From positions 1-31,036 of the forward strand of contig CALHQJ010000111.1 in the NCBI GenBank assembly GCA_938036545.1: a DNA stretch of 31,036 nucleotides. The letters are read 5' to 3'. This DNA is from an uncultured Clostridium sp. (GTDB lineage Bacteria; Bacillota; Clostridia; Lachnospirales; Lachnospiraceae). The translations under genes were made by a program, and so were the position numbers. Each line of letters starts with the position of its first letter. Position 1 is the stretch's first letter. Below the pieces are notes generated by a model. It searched no databases and was not told the origin of the DNA. It saw nothing but the letters and a program-made list of their open reading frames with translations. This document shows, in pieces, positions 7,100 to 13,921 of the stretch.

Positions 7100-7312
7100 A
7101 TGATGCCTTTGACATTTGCAAAGCAGGGAGAACGGAACTCAATTATTAAAGTAGGGGGGAAGGAAGAAACCCGCCGTTTTCTGGAGAACCTGGGGTTTGT
7201 AGCAGGAGCCAGCGTTACCGTTGTTTCTTCTATTTGCGGCAATGTGATTGTAAATATTAAAGACTCCAGAGTTGCCATCAGCCAGGAAATGGCAAGTAAG
7301 ATTATGGTTTAA
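7100..7312 (+). CDS. feoA: FeoA-domain protein, first copy
   Basis: A 70-residue SH3-like FeoA domain: MMPLTFAKQGERNSIIKVGG, then RRFLENLGFVAGASVTVVSS and the C-terminal strand VAISQEMASKIMV. FeoA proteins bind FeoB and support Fe(II) import at the membrane. ATG 7100 is chosen because GAAAGGAG (7085-7092) ends 7 bases before it; GTG 7094 and TTG 7097 are too close. It is first in the operon, under iron boxes 1 and 2, and lies 30 bases before a second, different feoA. Confidence 0.88.
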   Translation: MMPLTFAKQGERNSIIKVGGKEETRRFLENLGFVAGASVTVVSSICGNVIVNIKDSRVAISQEMASKIMV

Positions 7313-7342
7313 ATAAAAGGATTGTGAAAGGGGCAGATAACA

Positions 7343-7564
7343 GTGAGTACATTAAAAGATGTGGGATGCGGAAAAACCGTTTCCGTTGTAAAGCTTCACG
7401 GAGAGGGAGCGGTAAAGCGGCGGATTATGGATATGGGAATTACCAAGGGGACAGAGGTATTTGTCAGAAAGGTAGCGCCTTTGGGAGATCCGATGGAAGT
7501 GACAGTTCGCGGGTATGAGCTTTCTTTAAGAAAAGCAGATGCCCAGATGATAGAGGTTTGTTAA
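7343..7564 (+). CDS. feoA: FeoA-domain protein, second copy
   Basis: A 73-residue FeoA domain with RRIMDMGITKGTEVFVRKVA and PLGDPMEVTVRGYELSLRK, the canonical FeoA motifs. It is closer to the FeoA half of the fusion at 30553 than to the preceding copy. It starts with GTG at 7343 after GAAAGGGG at 7326-7333. Paired feoA genes before feoB are common in Clostridia; the separate roles are not established. Confidence 0.9.
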   Translation: MSTLKDVGCGKTVSVVKLHGEGAVKRRIMDMGITKGTEVFVRKVAPLGDPMEVTVRGYELSLRKADAQMIEVC

Positions 7565-7572
7565 GATATTTT

Positions 7573-7601
7573 TTTACATAAGAGTTAGAATTGGCTAACT
7601 T
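7573..7601 (+). promoter_or_regulatory. Second promoter with iron box 3, directly before feoB
   Basis: TTTACA at 7573-7578, a 17-base spacer and TAACTT at 7596-7601. GTTAG-AATTGG-CTAAC (7584-7599) sits at the same place as box 1 in the feoA promoter. Both share TT-ACATA-GAGTTAG followed by GCTAA at the same spacing, so this looks like a duplicated promoter/operator unit. A promoter role is less certain than the operator. Confidence 0.6.
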
Positions 7602-7637
7602 TGGAAAAGGAATGGAAGGAAACAGGAGGATTTTTAA

Positions 7638-9827
7638 ATGTCTGTTAGAATTGCGCTTGCCGGTAATCCCAATAGTGGAAAGACCACGTTGTTTAATGCG
7701 CTGACCGGATCAAATCAGTTTGTGGGCAACTGGCCGGGAGTTACAGTTGAGAAAAAAGAAGGAAGAATGAAATGGAATAAGGATGCGGTCATTATCGATC
7801 TTCCAGGTATTTATTCCCTTTCTCCGTATACATTAGAAGAGGTAGTTGCAAGAAATTATCTGATAGGAGAAAGACCGGACGCTATTTTAAATATTGTAGA
7901 CGGCACCAATCTGGAAAGAAATCTATATTTATCTACTCAATTGATGGAACTGGGGATTCCCGTTGTTATGGCGGTCAATATGATGGATGTGGTGAAGAAA
8001 TCCGGCGATCGGATTCACATTCAGGAGCTGTCCCGAAAACTGGGATGTCAGGTAGTGGAAATTTCTGCTCTGAGAGGTACTGGAATTAAAGAAGCAGCAG
8101 AGCTTGCAGTACAGGCAGCAGAGTCCCAGACAGAACCAGATCCGGTTCACAAATTCAGCGAAAATACAGAACGCTACCTGGAGGAAATTGAATCCAGAAT
8201 CGGAAACGGGATTCCGGAGAACCAGAAGCGTTTTTATGCAGTAAAGCTGTTTGAACGAGATGATAAAATTGGGGAGCAGATGAAACAGGTTCCCGATATC
8301 AGCGACGTGATTGAACGGGCAGAAAAAGAAATGGATGACGATACGGAAAGTATCATTACCAATGAACGGTACACCTATATTACTTCCATCATTGGTTCCT
8401 GCTGCCAGAAAGCGGGAAAAGGCGCGCTAACGACTTCCGATAAAATTGACCGGATTGTAACCAACCGCTTTTTTGCACTGCCGATTTTTGCAGCAGTGAT
8501 GTGGCTGGTATATTACATCTCCGTCACCACAGTGGGAACCTGGGCGACAGATTGGGCCAATGACGGAGTATTTGGCGATGGCTGGAGTTTCTTTGGAATG
8601 GAAATTCCAGGAATCCCTGTTTTAGCAGAAGGCTTTTTAACTTCCATTGGCTGCGCGGACTGGCTTCAGAGCCTGATTTTAGACGGTATCATTGCAGGCG
8701 TAGGTGCAGTTTTGGGATTTGTTCCTCAGATGCTGGTATTGTTTTTCTTCTTGGCATTTTTGGAATCCTGCGGCTATATGGCAAGAATTGCGTTTATTAT
8801 GGATCGGATTTTCCGCAAATTTGGTTTATCCGGAAAGTCCTTTATTCCAATGCTGATTGGAACTGGCTGTGGAGTTCCTGGTGTTATGGCATCCCGTACC
8901 ATTGAGAATGACAGAGACCGGAAAATGACTATTATGACCACTACATTTATTCCCTGCGGCGCAAAGCTTCCGATTATCGCTTTGATTGCAGGCGCTCTGT
9001 TCCAGGGGGCTTCCTGGGTAGCTCCCAGCGCTTACTTTGTGGGAATTGCAGCCATTATCTGCTCTGGTATTATTTTGAAAAAGACCAGGATGTTTGCAGG
9101 AGATCCGGCGCCGTTTGTTATGGAACTTCCGGCTTATCACATGCCTACTTTTATGAATGTATTGAGAAGTATGTGGGAAAGAGGGTGGTCCTTTATGAAA
9201 AAGGCCGGTACGGTTATCCTGCTGTCTACGATTTTTATCTGGTTTACTTCTAACTTTGGGTTTACAGAAAATGGATTTGGCATGGTAGAGGACTTAAGCA
9301 ACGGCATTCTGGCTTCTATTGGCAGAGGAGTGGCATGGATCTTTGCTCCTTTGGGCTGGGGAGACTGGAAAGCTGCTGTAGCGGCAATTACCGGACTGGT
9401 AGCCAAGGAAAATGTGGTTGGCACCTTTGGAATCCTGTTTGGATTTGCAGAGGTTTCAGAAGAAGGAGCAGAAATCTGGGGAACTCTGGCAGGCAGCTAT
9501 ACCCCTGTTGCAGCCTATTCTTTCCTGGTATTTAACCTTCTGTGCGCTCCCTGCTTTGCAGCAATTGGGGCTATTAAGAGAGAAATGAACAGTGCAAAGT
9601 GGACCTGGTTTGCCATTGGTTATCAGACTGCTTTAGCCTATGCAGTGTCTCTGTGCATCTATCAGGTGGGAACCTATGTGACTACTGGAACAGCCGGAAT
9701 CGGCCTGGCTGTGGCAATCGGGTTAATCATTGGATTTTTATACCTGCTGTTCCGTCCTTATAAGGAAAGCAAATCCTTAAAGCTGGACACTTCTGTAAGA
9801 AAAGCGTCCAGACGGGCAGGGGCTTGA
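7638..9827 (+). CDS. feoB: Ferrous iron transporter FeoB
   Basis: A 729-residue protein of full family length. The N-terminal G domain has GNPNSGKT (residues 9-16), a NWPGVTVEKK switch I region, DLPG, NMMD and SALRGTG, followed by the helical GDI region. The membrane part carries two Gate-type stretches with GTGCGVPGVMASRTI and CGAKLPI, and GLVAKENVVGTFGIL. It imports Fe(II) across the cytoplasmic membrane. AGGAGG at 7624-7629 precedes ATG by 8 bases. It has its own iron box upstream and a Cys-rich FeoB-associated peptide downstream. The G domain uses Asn-Ser in GNPNSGKT, where the second system at 30553 has Asn-Cys. Confidence 0.97.
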   Translation: MSVRIALAGNPNSGKTTLFNALTGSNQFVGNWPGVTVEKKEGRMKWNKDAVIIDLPGIYSLSPYTLEEVVARNYLIGERPDAILNIVDGTNLERNLYLSTQLMELGIPVVMAVNMMDVVKKSGDRIHIQELSRKLGCQVVEISALRGTGIKEAAELAVQAAESQTEPDPVHKFSENTERYLEEIESRIGNGIPENQKRFYAVKLFERDDKIGEQMKQVPDISDVIERAEKEMDDDTESIITNERYTYITSIIGSCCQKAGKGALTTSDKIDRIVTNRFFALPIFAAVMWLVYYISVTTVGTWATDWANDGVFGDGWSFFGMEIPGIPVLAEGFLTSIGCADWLQSLILDGIIAGVGAVLGFVPQMLVLFFFLAFLESCGYMARIAFIMDRIFRKFGLSGKSFIPMLIGTGCGVPGVMASRTIENDRDRKMTIMTTTFIPCGAKLPIIALIAGALFQGASWVAPSAYFVGIAAIICSGIILKKTRMFAGDPAPFVMELPAYHMPTFMNVLRSMWERGWSFMKKAGTVILLSTIFIWFTSNFGFTENGFGMVEDLSNGILASIGRGVAWIFAPLGWGDWKAAVAAITGLVAKENVVGTFGILFGFAEVSEEGAEIWGTLAGSYTPVAAYSFLVFNLLCAPCFAAIGAIKREMNSAKWTWFAIGYQTALAYAVSLCIYQVGTYVTTGTAGIGLAVAIGLIIGFLYLLFRPYKESKSLKLDTSVRKASRRAGA

Positions 9828-9848
9828 TATTTGCGGAAAGCTGTGTTA

Positions 9849-9884
9849 GCATCAGAGTACAGGAACTGTCCTGTACTTTGGTGC
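9849..9884 (+). other. Long hairpin between feoB and the Cys-rich peptide gene
   Basis: Arms 9849-9864 and 9869-9884 pair over 16 positions, two of them G-T wobbles, around the loop ACTG. No T run follows, so it is unlikely to be a simple terminator; it may protect or process the feoB mRNA, or reduce read-through. Confidence 0.65.
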
Positions 9885-9907
9885 GTTAGAAAGACGAGGA
9901 TGAAATT

Positions 9908-10084
9908 ATGAATTTTGCAACTTTTGCGGTACTTTTAGTTATATTGATGCTGGTATTTTTCGCTGCCAGAAGTATTTATAAAAATAAAAAGTCAGGGAAA
10001 TGCTGCTCTGGCTGCAGCGGGTGTTCCGGCAGCTGCGGCGGAAGCTGTCATGGAAGCTGCTCCACGGGAAAGCCGGTTTCATAA
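9908..10084 (+). CDS. FeoB-associated Cys-rich membrane peptide
   Basis: A 58-residue peptide: one membrane segment (about residues 4-20), a basic stretch RSIYKNKKSGK, then a Cys/Gly/Ser tail with eight residues in pattern CCxxCxxCxxxCxxxCxxxC (seven Cys) and a His. This is the layout of the FeoB-associated Cys-rich protein family. GAGGA at 9896-9900 precedes ATG. It lies 80 bases after feoB on the same strand, separated by a hairpin. It probably binds iron or other metal at the inner membrane face near FeoB; the role is not proven in any family member I can name. Confidence 0.85.
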   Translation: MNFATFAVLLVILMLVFFAARSIYKNKKSGKCCSGCSGCSGSCGGSCHGSCSTGKPVS

Positions 10085-10119
10085 GGGCTGGAAGAGTCGC
10101 TGATATAACAAAAAACAGA

Positions 10120-10148
10120 TTGATTTACTGTCTGAAATTCAGTATAAT
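10120..10148 (+). promoter_or_regulatory. Promoter for the cytidylate-kinase-like gene
   Basis: TTGATT at 10120-10125, a 17-base spacer and a consensus TATAAT at 10143-10148, about 75 bases before the start codon. Confidence 0.7.
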
Positions 10149-10224
10149 AAGGCTGTAATGGAAAATAATTCTGATAGATTTCTGTTCAGAACCATTTAAC
10201 CTGAATATAGAAAAGAGGGTGCCT

Positions 10225-10863
10225 ATGGAAAGCAGCATTATTACAATCAGCAGAGAGTATGGAAGCGGCGGAAGAGAGATCGCACAAAAGGTATCAGAAC
10301 GGCTGCAAATCCCCTTTTATGATCGGGATTTGATTGATAAGGCGGCCAAGGAAAGCGGTTTTACGCCGGAATTTGTAGCAGAGAGAGAGCAGAGGCTGGG
10401 AAGTAACTTTCTCTATAATTTTACACTAGGGGGAATTTACGGCCTGGCTTATCCAAGAAAGCCGGAAATGAAGGAACTGCCTGTGGCAGAGCAGATTTTC
10501 CTGGCCCAGAAAAAAGTAATCGAAGATTTGGCGGAACAGGGGCCTTGTATTTTTGTAGGCCGCTGTGCAGATTATATTTTGCGGGATAAGCCCAAATTGC
10601 TGAAGGTGTTTATCTATGCAGATCGAAAGGTAAGAGAGTGCCGTGCTGTAGAGCAATATGGACGGGTGGCGGAACAGGTGGACGAATTAGTACGCCATAT
10701 TGATAAACAGCGACGGCTTCACTATGAGGCTTATACCGTTCAGGATTGGGGAGCCAGAAGCAATTACCATTTGATGCTGGACAGCGGCGCTTTTGGGATT
10801 GAAGGCTGTACTGATATTATCTGCAAAGCAGCCCTTTCCCTTGATAAGAAGCCCTCTCTTTAA
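10225..10863 (+). CDS. Cytidylate kinase-like family protein
   Basis: A 212-residue P-loop-type protein. ITISREYGSGGREIAQKVSERL at the N-terminus holds the variant nucleotide-binding loop of the cytidylate kinase-like family, with FYDRDLIDKAAKESG following and IFVGRCADYIL near residue 110. The family phosphorylates an unknown acceptor; it is not the housekeeping Cmk. ATG 10225 is preferred, with AGAGGG ending 5 bases upstream; GTG at 10219 is part of that site. Its 3' end overlaps the convergent radical SAM gene by 47 bases, with no terminator between. Confidence 0.85.
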   Translation: MESSIITISREYGSGGREIAQKVSERLQIPFYDRDLIDKAAKESGFTPEFVAEREQRLGSNFLYNFTLGGIYGLAYPRKPEMKELPVAEQIFLAQKKVIEDLAEQGPCIFVGRCADYILRDKPKLLKVFIYADRKVRECRAVEQYGRVAEQVDELVRHIDKQRRLHYEAYTVQDWGARSNYHLMLDSGAFGIEGCTDIICKAALSLDKKPSL

Positions 10864-11746
10864 AACGGCGGGTCAGGGTGTTTAAAACCAGCTTCTTGTT
10901 GCCGCTCCATAAGGGAGCAATCAGCAGGGATTTGGGGCCGTCTCCGGTCAGTCTGTGAATGACGATTTCCGGCGGCAGAAGCTCAACACAGTCAATGACA
11001 AAGTCAATATATTCTTCTAGTGAGAAGACTGGAAAGGGATTTTTCTGGTAGATGTCTGCCAGGGAGGTCCCTTTTAATATGTGGAGAAGCTGAAGCTTGA
11101 TTCCGTCCAGTATGGGAGATAGATTTCCAAGATAAGAAATAGTGGACAGCATCATTTCCTTTGTTTCTCCAGGAAGTCCTAAAATTACATGGACAATAAC
11201 AGTAATTCCCCGCTCTTTTAATTTTTCATAGGCTTGTTCAAAACACTCCAAAGGGTAGCCTATTTGAATAAACTTAGCGGTTGATGGGTGGATAGTTTGA
11301 AGTCCAAGTTCTATCCAGACCGGTTTGATGCGGTTTAATCTGGAAAGCAAATCCAAAACGTCATCTGGAAGGCAGTCGGGACGGGTGGCAATGGACAGGG
11401 CGGCCACGTCGGGATGAAGAATGGCTTCCAAAAACAGCGGTTCCAGATAGGAAACAGGAGCATAAGTATTGGTATAGGACTGGAAGTAAGCAATATATTT
11501 GCCGGAAAATTTTCCTTCCAGCCGTTTTTTTGCAGCTTCGATTTGTTCAGTGACAGATGCCATTTGCTTTTGGGCAAATTCGCCGGAACCGCCTTCACTG
11601 CAGAAAATACAGCCGCCATAGCTGATTGTGCCGTCTCGGTTGGGACAGGTCATGCCTCCGTCTAAAGCCAGCTTATACAGTTTTTCTCCAAATTGTTCCC
11701 GAACATAATAATCAAGAGAGCGATAGGGTTTTCCATTCCAATTCAT
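10817..11746 (-). CDS. Radical SAM protein, YhcC/TIGR01212 family
   Basis: A 309-residue radical SAM protein. CPNRDGTISYGGCIFCS holds the cluster cysteines (Cys34, Cys46, Cys49) with the long first gap typical of YhcC-like and Elp3-like proteins rather than CxxxCxxC. GGSGEF, SIATRPDCLPDDVL, ELGLQTIH and HVILGLPGE follow in family order. It would bind a 4Fe-4S cluster and S-adenosylmethionine; the substrate is unknown, with tRNA or nucleotide modification sometimes proposed. GGAGG lies 6-7 bases before ATG on the minus strand. It runs tail to tail into the preceding gene. Confidence 0.9.
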   Translation of the reverse strand: MNWNGKPYRSLDYYVREQFGEKLYKLALDGGMTCPNRDGTISYGGCIFCSEGGSGEFAQKQMASVTEQIEAAKKRLEGKFSGKYIAYFQSYTNTYAPVSYLEPLFLEAILHPDVAALSIATRPDCLPDDVLDLLSRLNRIKPVWIELGLQTIHPSTAKFIQIGYPLECFEQAYEKLKERGITVIVHVILGLPGETKEMMLSTISYLGNLSPILDGIKLQLLHILKGTSLADIYQKNPFPVFSLEEYIDFVIDCVELLPPEIVIHRLTGDGPKSLLIAPLWSGNKKLVLNTLTRRFKERASYQGKGLLCR

Positions 11747-11837
11747 AAAATCCTCCAGATGGTGTGCTGCTGTTTTCTTTAAAACCAGTATACAATGAAA
11801 TCGTAAAAATTTATATACAATTTAATAAAAAATTGGA

Positions 11838-11867
11838 TTGTCCCGAAGTCTGGGACTATGGTATAAT
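11838..11867 (+). promoter_or_regulatory. Promoter of galactokinase, with a dyad in the spacer
   Basis: TTGTCC (11838-11843), an 18-base spacer and TATAAT (11862-11867) with an extended TGG upstream. GTCCC-N7-GGGAC (11840-11856) overlaps the -35 and spacer, a possible regulator site. It gives a leader of about 115 bases. Confidence 0.65.
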
Positions 11868-11881
11868 AAGGATATTCAACG

Positions 11882-11910
11882 CTTCTTGCAGGCTGCAGGC
11901 GGGCAAGAAG
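11882..11910 (+). other. Hairpin in the galactokinase leader
   Basis: Perfect 8-base arms CTTCTTGC (11882-11889) and GCAAGAAG (11903-11910) around a 13-base G-rich loop, beginning about 8 bases after the expected transcription start. There is no T tract, so no attenuator is evident. Confidence 0.5.
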
Positions 11911-11987
11911 GCAGCTGAACTGTTACGTATTTACAAGTCTGGTGAGAATATATGCCCAGCATATGAAAATAAAAAGGGGAGGAAGAC

Positions 11988-13277
11988 ATGAACGCAAAGG
12001 AAACCATTGAGGTATTAGGACGGGAGAAGGCAGAGAAGCTTATGGCCCAGCTGTACGGCTGCTCTAAAACAGCAGAAAACAGAGAACGGTATAAGGCATT
12101 AGTAGAGGGATATGTAAAGACTTTTGGAGACGGCGATATGAAGCTGTTTTCCTCTCCTGGACGTACTGAAATCAGCGGCAACCACACAGATCACAACCAT
12201 GGCAAGGTGCTGGCAGGCAGCATCAATCTGGACTGTGCAGGCGTTGCTGCAAAAAATAATTCCAATCAAATCCGCATTGTCAGCGAAACCTATAATCAGG
12301 ACTTTACCATTGATTTAAATCAGCTGGAGGTAAGCCCAAAGGCAGCCGGAACCATTGATCTGGTAAAGGGAATGTTAAAGGGCTTTATTGAATTTGGCTA
12401 TGAGATAGGCGGCTTTAACGCTTACATTACCAGCAACGTTATCAGTGCAGCCGGAGTCAGTTCTTCTGCTTCCTTTGAAATGCTGATTTGCTCTATGCTG
12501 AATACATTTTTTAATGAAGGCAGGATGGATACGGTTGCCTATGCCCACATCGGAAAATATGCAGAAAACAATTACTGGAACAAGGCCTCTGGATTATTAG
12601 ACCAGATGGCGTGTGCAGTAGGCGGTTTGATTACCATTGACTTTGTAAATCCGGCTGAACCGGCAGTAGAAAAAATTGACTTTGATTTTGCTTCTCAGAA
12701 CCACAGCCTGATTATTGTACAGACAGGTAAGGGCCACGCAGATTTGAGTGCAGATTACTCTTCCGTGCCAAATGAGATGAAGAAAGTTGCCCAGTATTTT
12801 GGAAAAGAGGTTCTGGCAGAGATTACAGAAGAGATGGTAATCGACAATTTCCAGGCAGTAAGAGAGTATGCAGGAGACCGTTCTGTACTTCGCGCCCTTC
12901 ATTTCTTTGAGGAAAACAAGAGAGTGGAGAACATGGTAGCAGCATTAAAAGCAGGTGATTTTGACAGCTTTTTAGCCAATATTACAGCTTCCGGCAATTC
13001 CTCCTGGAAATGGCTGCAGAACTGCTACACCACTGCAGACGTCCAGGAACAGGGCATTACTACAACTCTGGCTTTGACAGAACTGTTTATTGCAGAGAAG
13101 AAGCGGGGAGCTTGCAGAGTTCACGGCGGCGGATTTGCAGGCGTTATTATGGCAATGCTTCCAAATGATTTAGTAGATGAGTATATTGCTTATATTGAAA
13201 AAGCAGTAGGAGAAGGCAGCGCTTACCGGATGAGTATCCGTCCTTATGGAGCGATTTGCGTTAGTGAGATGATTTAA
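11988..13277 (+). CDS. galK: Galactokinase family protein (GHMP kinase)
   Basis: A 429-residue GHMP kinase. Motif 1 is PGRTEISGNHTDHNHG (57-72), equivalent to PGRVNLIGEHTDYNGG in classical galactokinase; motif 2 is ISAAGVSSSASFE (152-164); the catalytic Asp is probably Asp205 in SGLLDQMACAVGG; motif 3 is VHGGGFAGVI. It would phosphorylate galactose at C1 with ATP in the cytoplasm (Leloir pathway). The divergent motif 1 and the length above about 390 residues suggest the clostridial subgroup, so a relaxed or different sugar cannot be excluded. No galT or galE adjoins it, but lacZ lies 7 kb downstream. GGGGAGG precedes ATG, and a strong terminator follows. Confidence 0.88.
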   Translation: MNAKETIEVLGREKAEKLMAQLYGCSKTAENRERYKALVEGYVKTFGDGDMKLFSSPGRTEISGNHTDHNHGKVLAGSINLDCAGVAAKNNSNQIRIVSETYNQDFTIDLNQLEVSPKAAGTIDLVKGMLKGFIEFGYEIGGFNAYITSNVISAAGVSSSASFEMLICSMLNTFFNEGRMDTVAYAHIGKYAENNYWNKASGLLDQMACAVGGLITIDFVNPAEPAVEKIDFDFASQNHSLIIVQTGKGHADLSADYSSVPNEMKKVAQYFGKEVLAEITEEMVIDNFQAVREYAGDRSVLRALHFFEENKRVENMVAALKAGDFDSFLANITASGNSSWKWLQNCYTTADVQEQGITTTLALTELFIAEKKRGACRVHGGGFAGVIMAMLPNDLVDEYIAYIEKAVGEGSAYRMSIRPYGAICVSEMI

Positions 13278-13285
13278 TTTCTTAT

Positions 13286-13320
13286 AGGCGGTCTGGAGTT
13301 AGATTCAGACCGCCTGTTTT
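13286..13320 (+). terminator. Terminator of galactokinase
   Basis: Perfect 10-base arms AGGCGGTCTG (13286-13295) and CAGACCGCCT (13306-13315), a 10-base loop, then GTTTT. Confidence 0.85.
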
Positions 13321-13324
13321 CACG

Positions 13325-13774
13325 TTAAGAAGGTACCTTTGCAAAATAGTGTTTGGCCTCTTCCTGGGAAATCAGCAGTTCTGCCTGGAGCTTTTCACGT
13401 CTTTCGTCATATTCAAATATACTCACAACGATTACCTCCGATTTCCAGGCAGTCAGAAAGTCTGCTAAAATTCCGTCTTTGATACATTCTTCTACTGCTT
13501 TGCTGACAGCCTGGTTTAGTTTCATGGTTTTCGTATACCCTCTTACCTTTTCTACATACTGCATATATTCCTTTAACAATCCGCAGGTTTCTTTCAGATT
13601 TTCGTTATATCCGGAATTAATGTTTAATACCGTTACACATACCTCCAGCTCCGGATGCTCAGTTGGCCTGACGTATGCATCGGAAAGTTTCCATACCGTT
13701 TTCTCCGGCATCTGCTGTTCTCCATTATAAAAAACCACAAAATGAGGGGTAGGAAGCGTTAAGCTGGCAAGATC
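13325..13774 (-). pseudogene. 5'-truncated Rpn-type (PD-(D/E)XK) nuclease/transposase-like gene
   Basis: Reading down the minus strand from 13774 gives DLASLTLPTPHFVVFYNGEQ, then about 135 further residues with LSDAYVRPTEHPELEV, VLNINSGYNENL, LKEYMQYVEKVRGYT and VEECIKDGILADFL. These are typical of the middle and C-terminal parts of the Rpn-family recombination-promoting nucleases common in Lachnospiraceae. A TAG at 13775-13777 stops the frame just upstream and the catalytic N-terminal domain is not found in any frame before carB. The GTG at 13736-13738 is inside the family motif and is unlikely to be a true start. The call is a decayed remnant; a short expressed fragment cannot be excluded. 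Confidence 0.65.
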
Positions 13775-13880
13775 CTATCGAACGACTCTTTTCGACATCT
13801 ATTTATCCAGAATGATCTGCCGGATGGTTGTTATGAAACAGCCGGAATGGATACAGAAAAAGATACGAGAAAGAGGACAG

Positions 13881-13909
13881 AAAAAAGGCCGCCGCATATA
13901 GCGGCAGCC
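13881..13909 (-). terminator. Terminator of carB
   Basis: On the minus strand: GGCTGCCGC, loop TATAT, GCGGCGGCC (9 pairs, one G-T wobble), followed by TTTTTT. It ends 36 bases past the carB stop codon. Confidence 0.85.
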
Positions 13910-13921
13910 CCGTTTGAAAAC

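Noticed and set aside
9849..9884. Hairpin after feoB as a Rho-independent terminator
   Set aside because: The stem is strong but no T run follows.
13353..13730. 125-codon plus-strand frame after galK
   Set aside because: Antisense shadow of the Rpn-type remnant, whose minus-strand reading contains clear family motifs.
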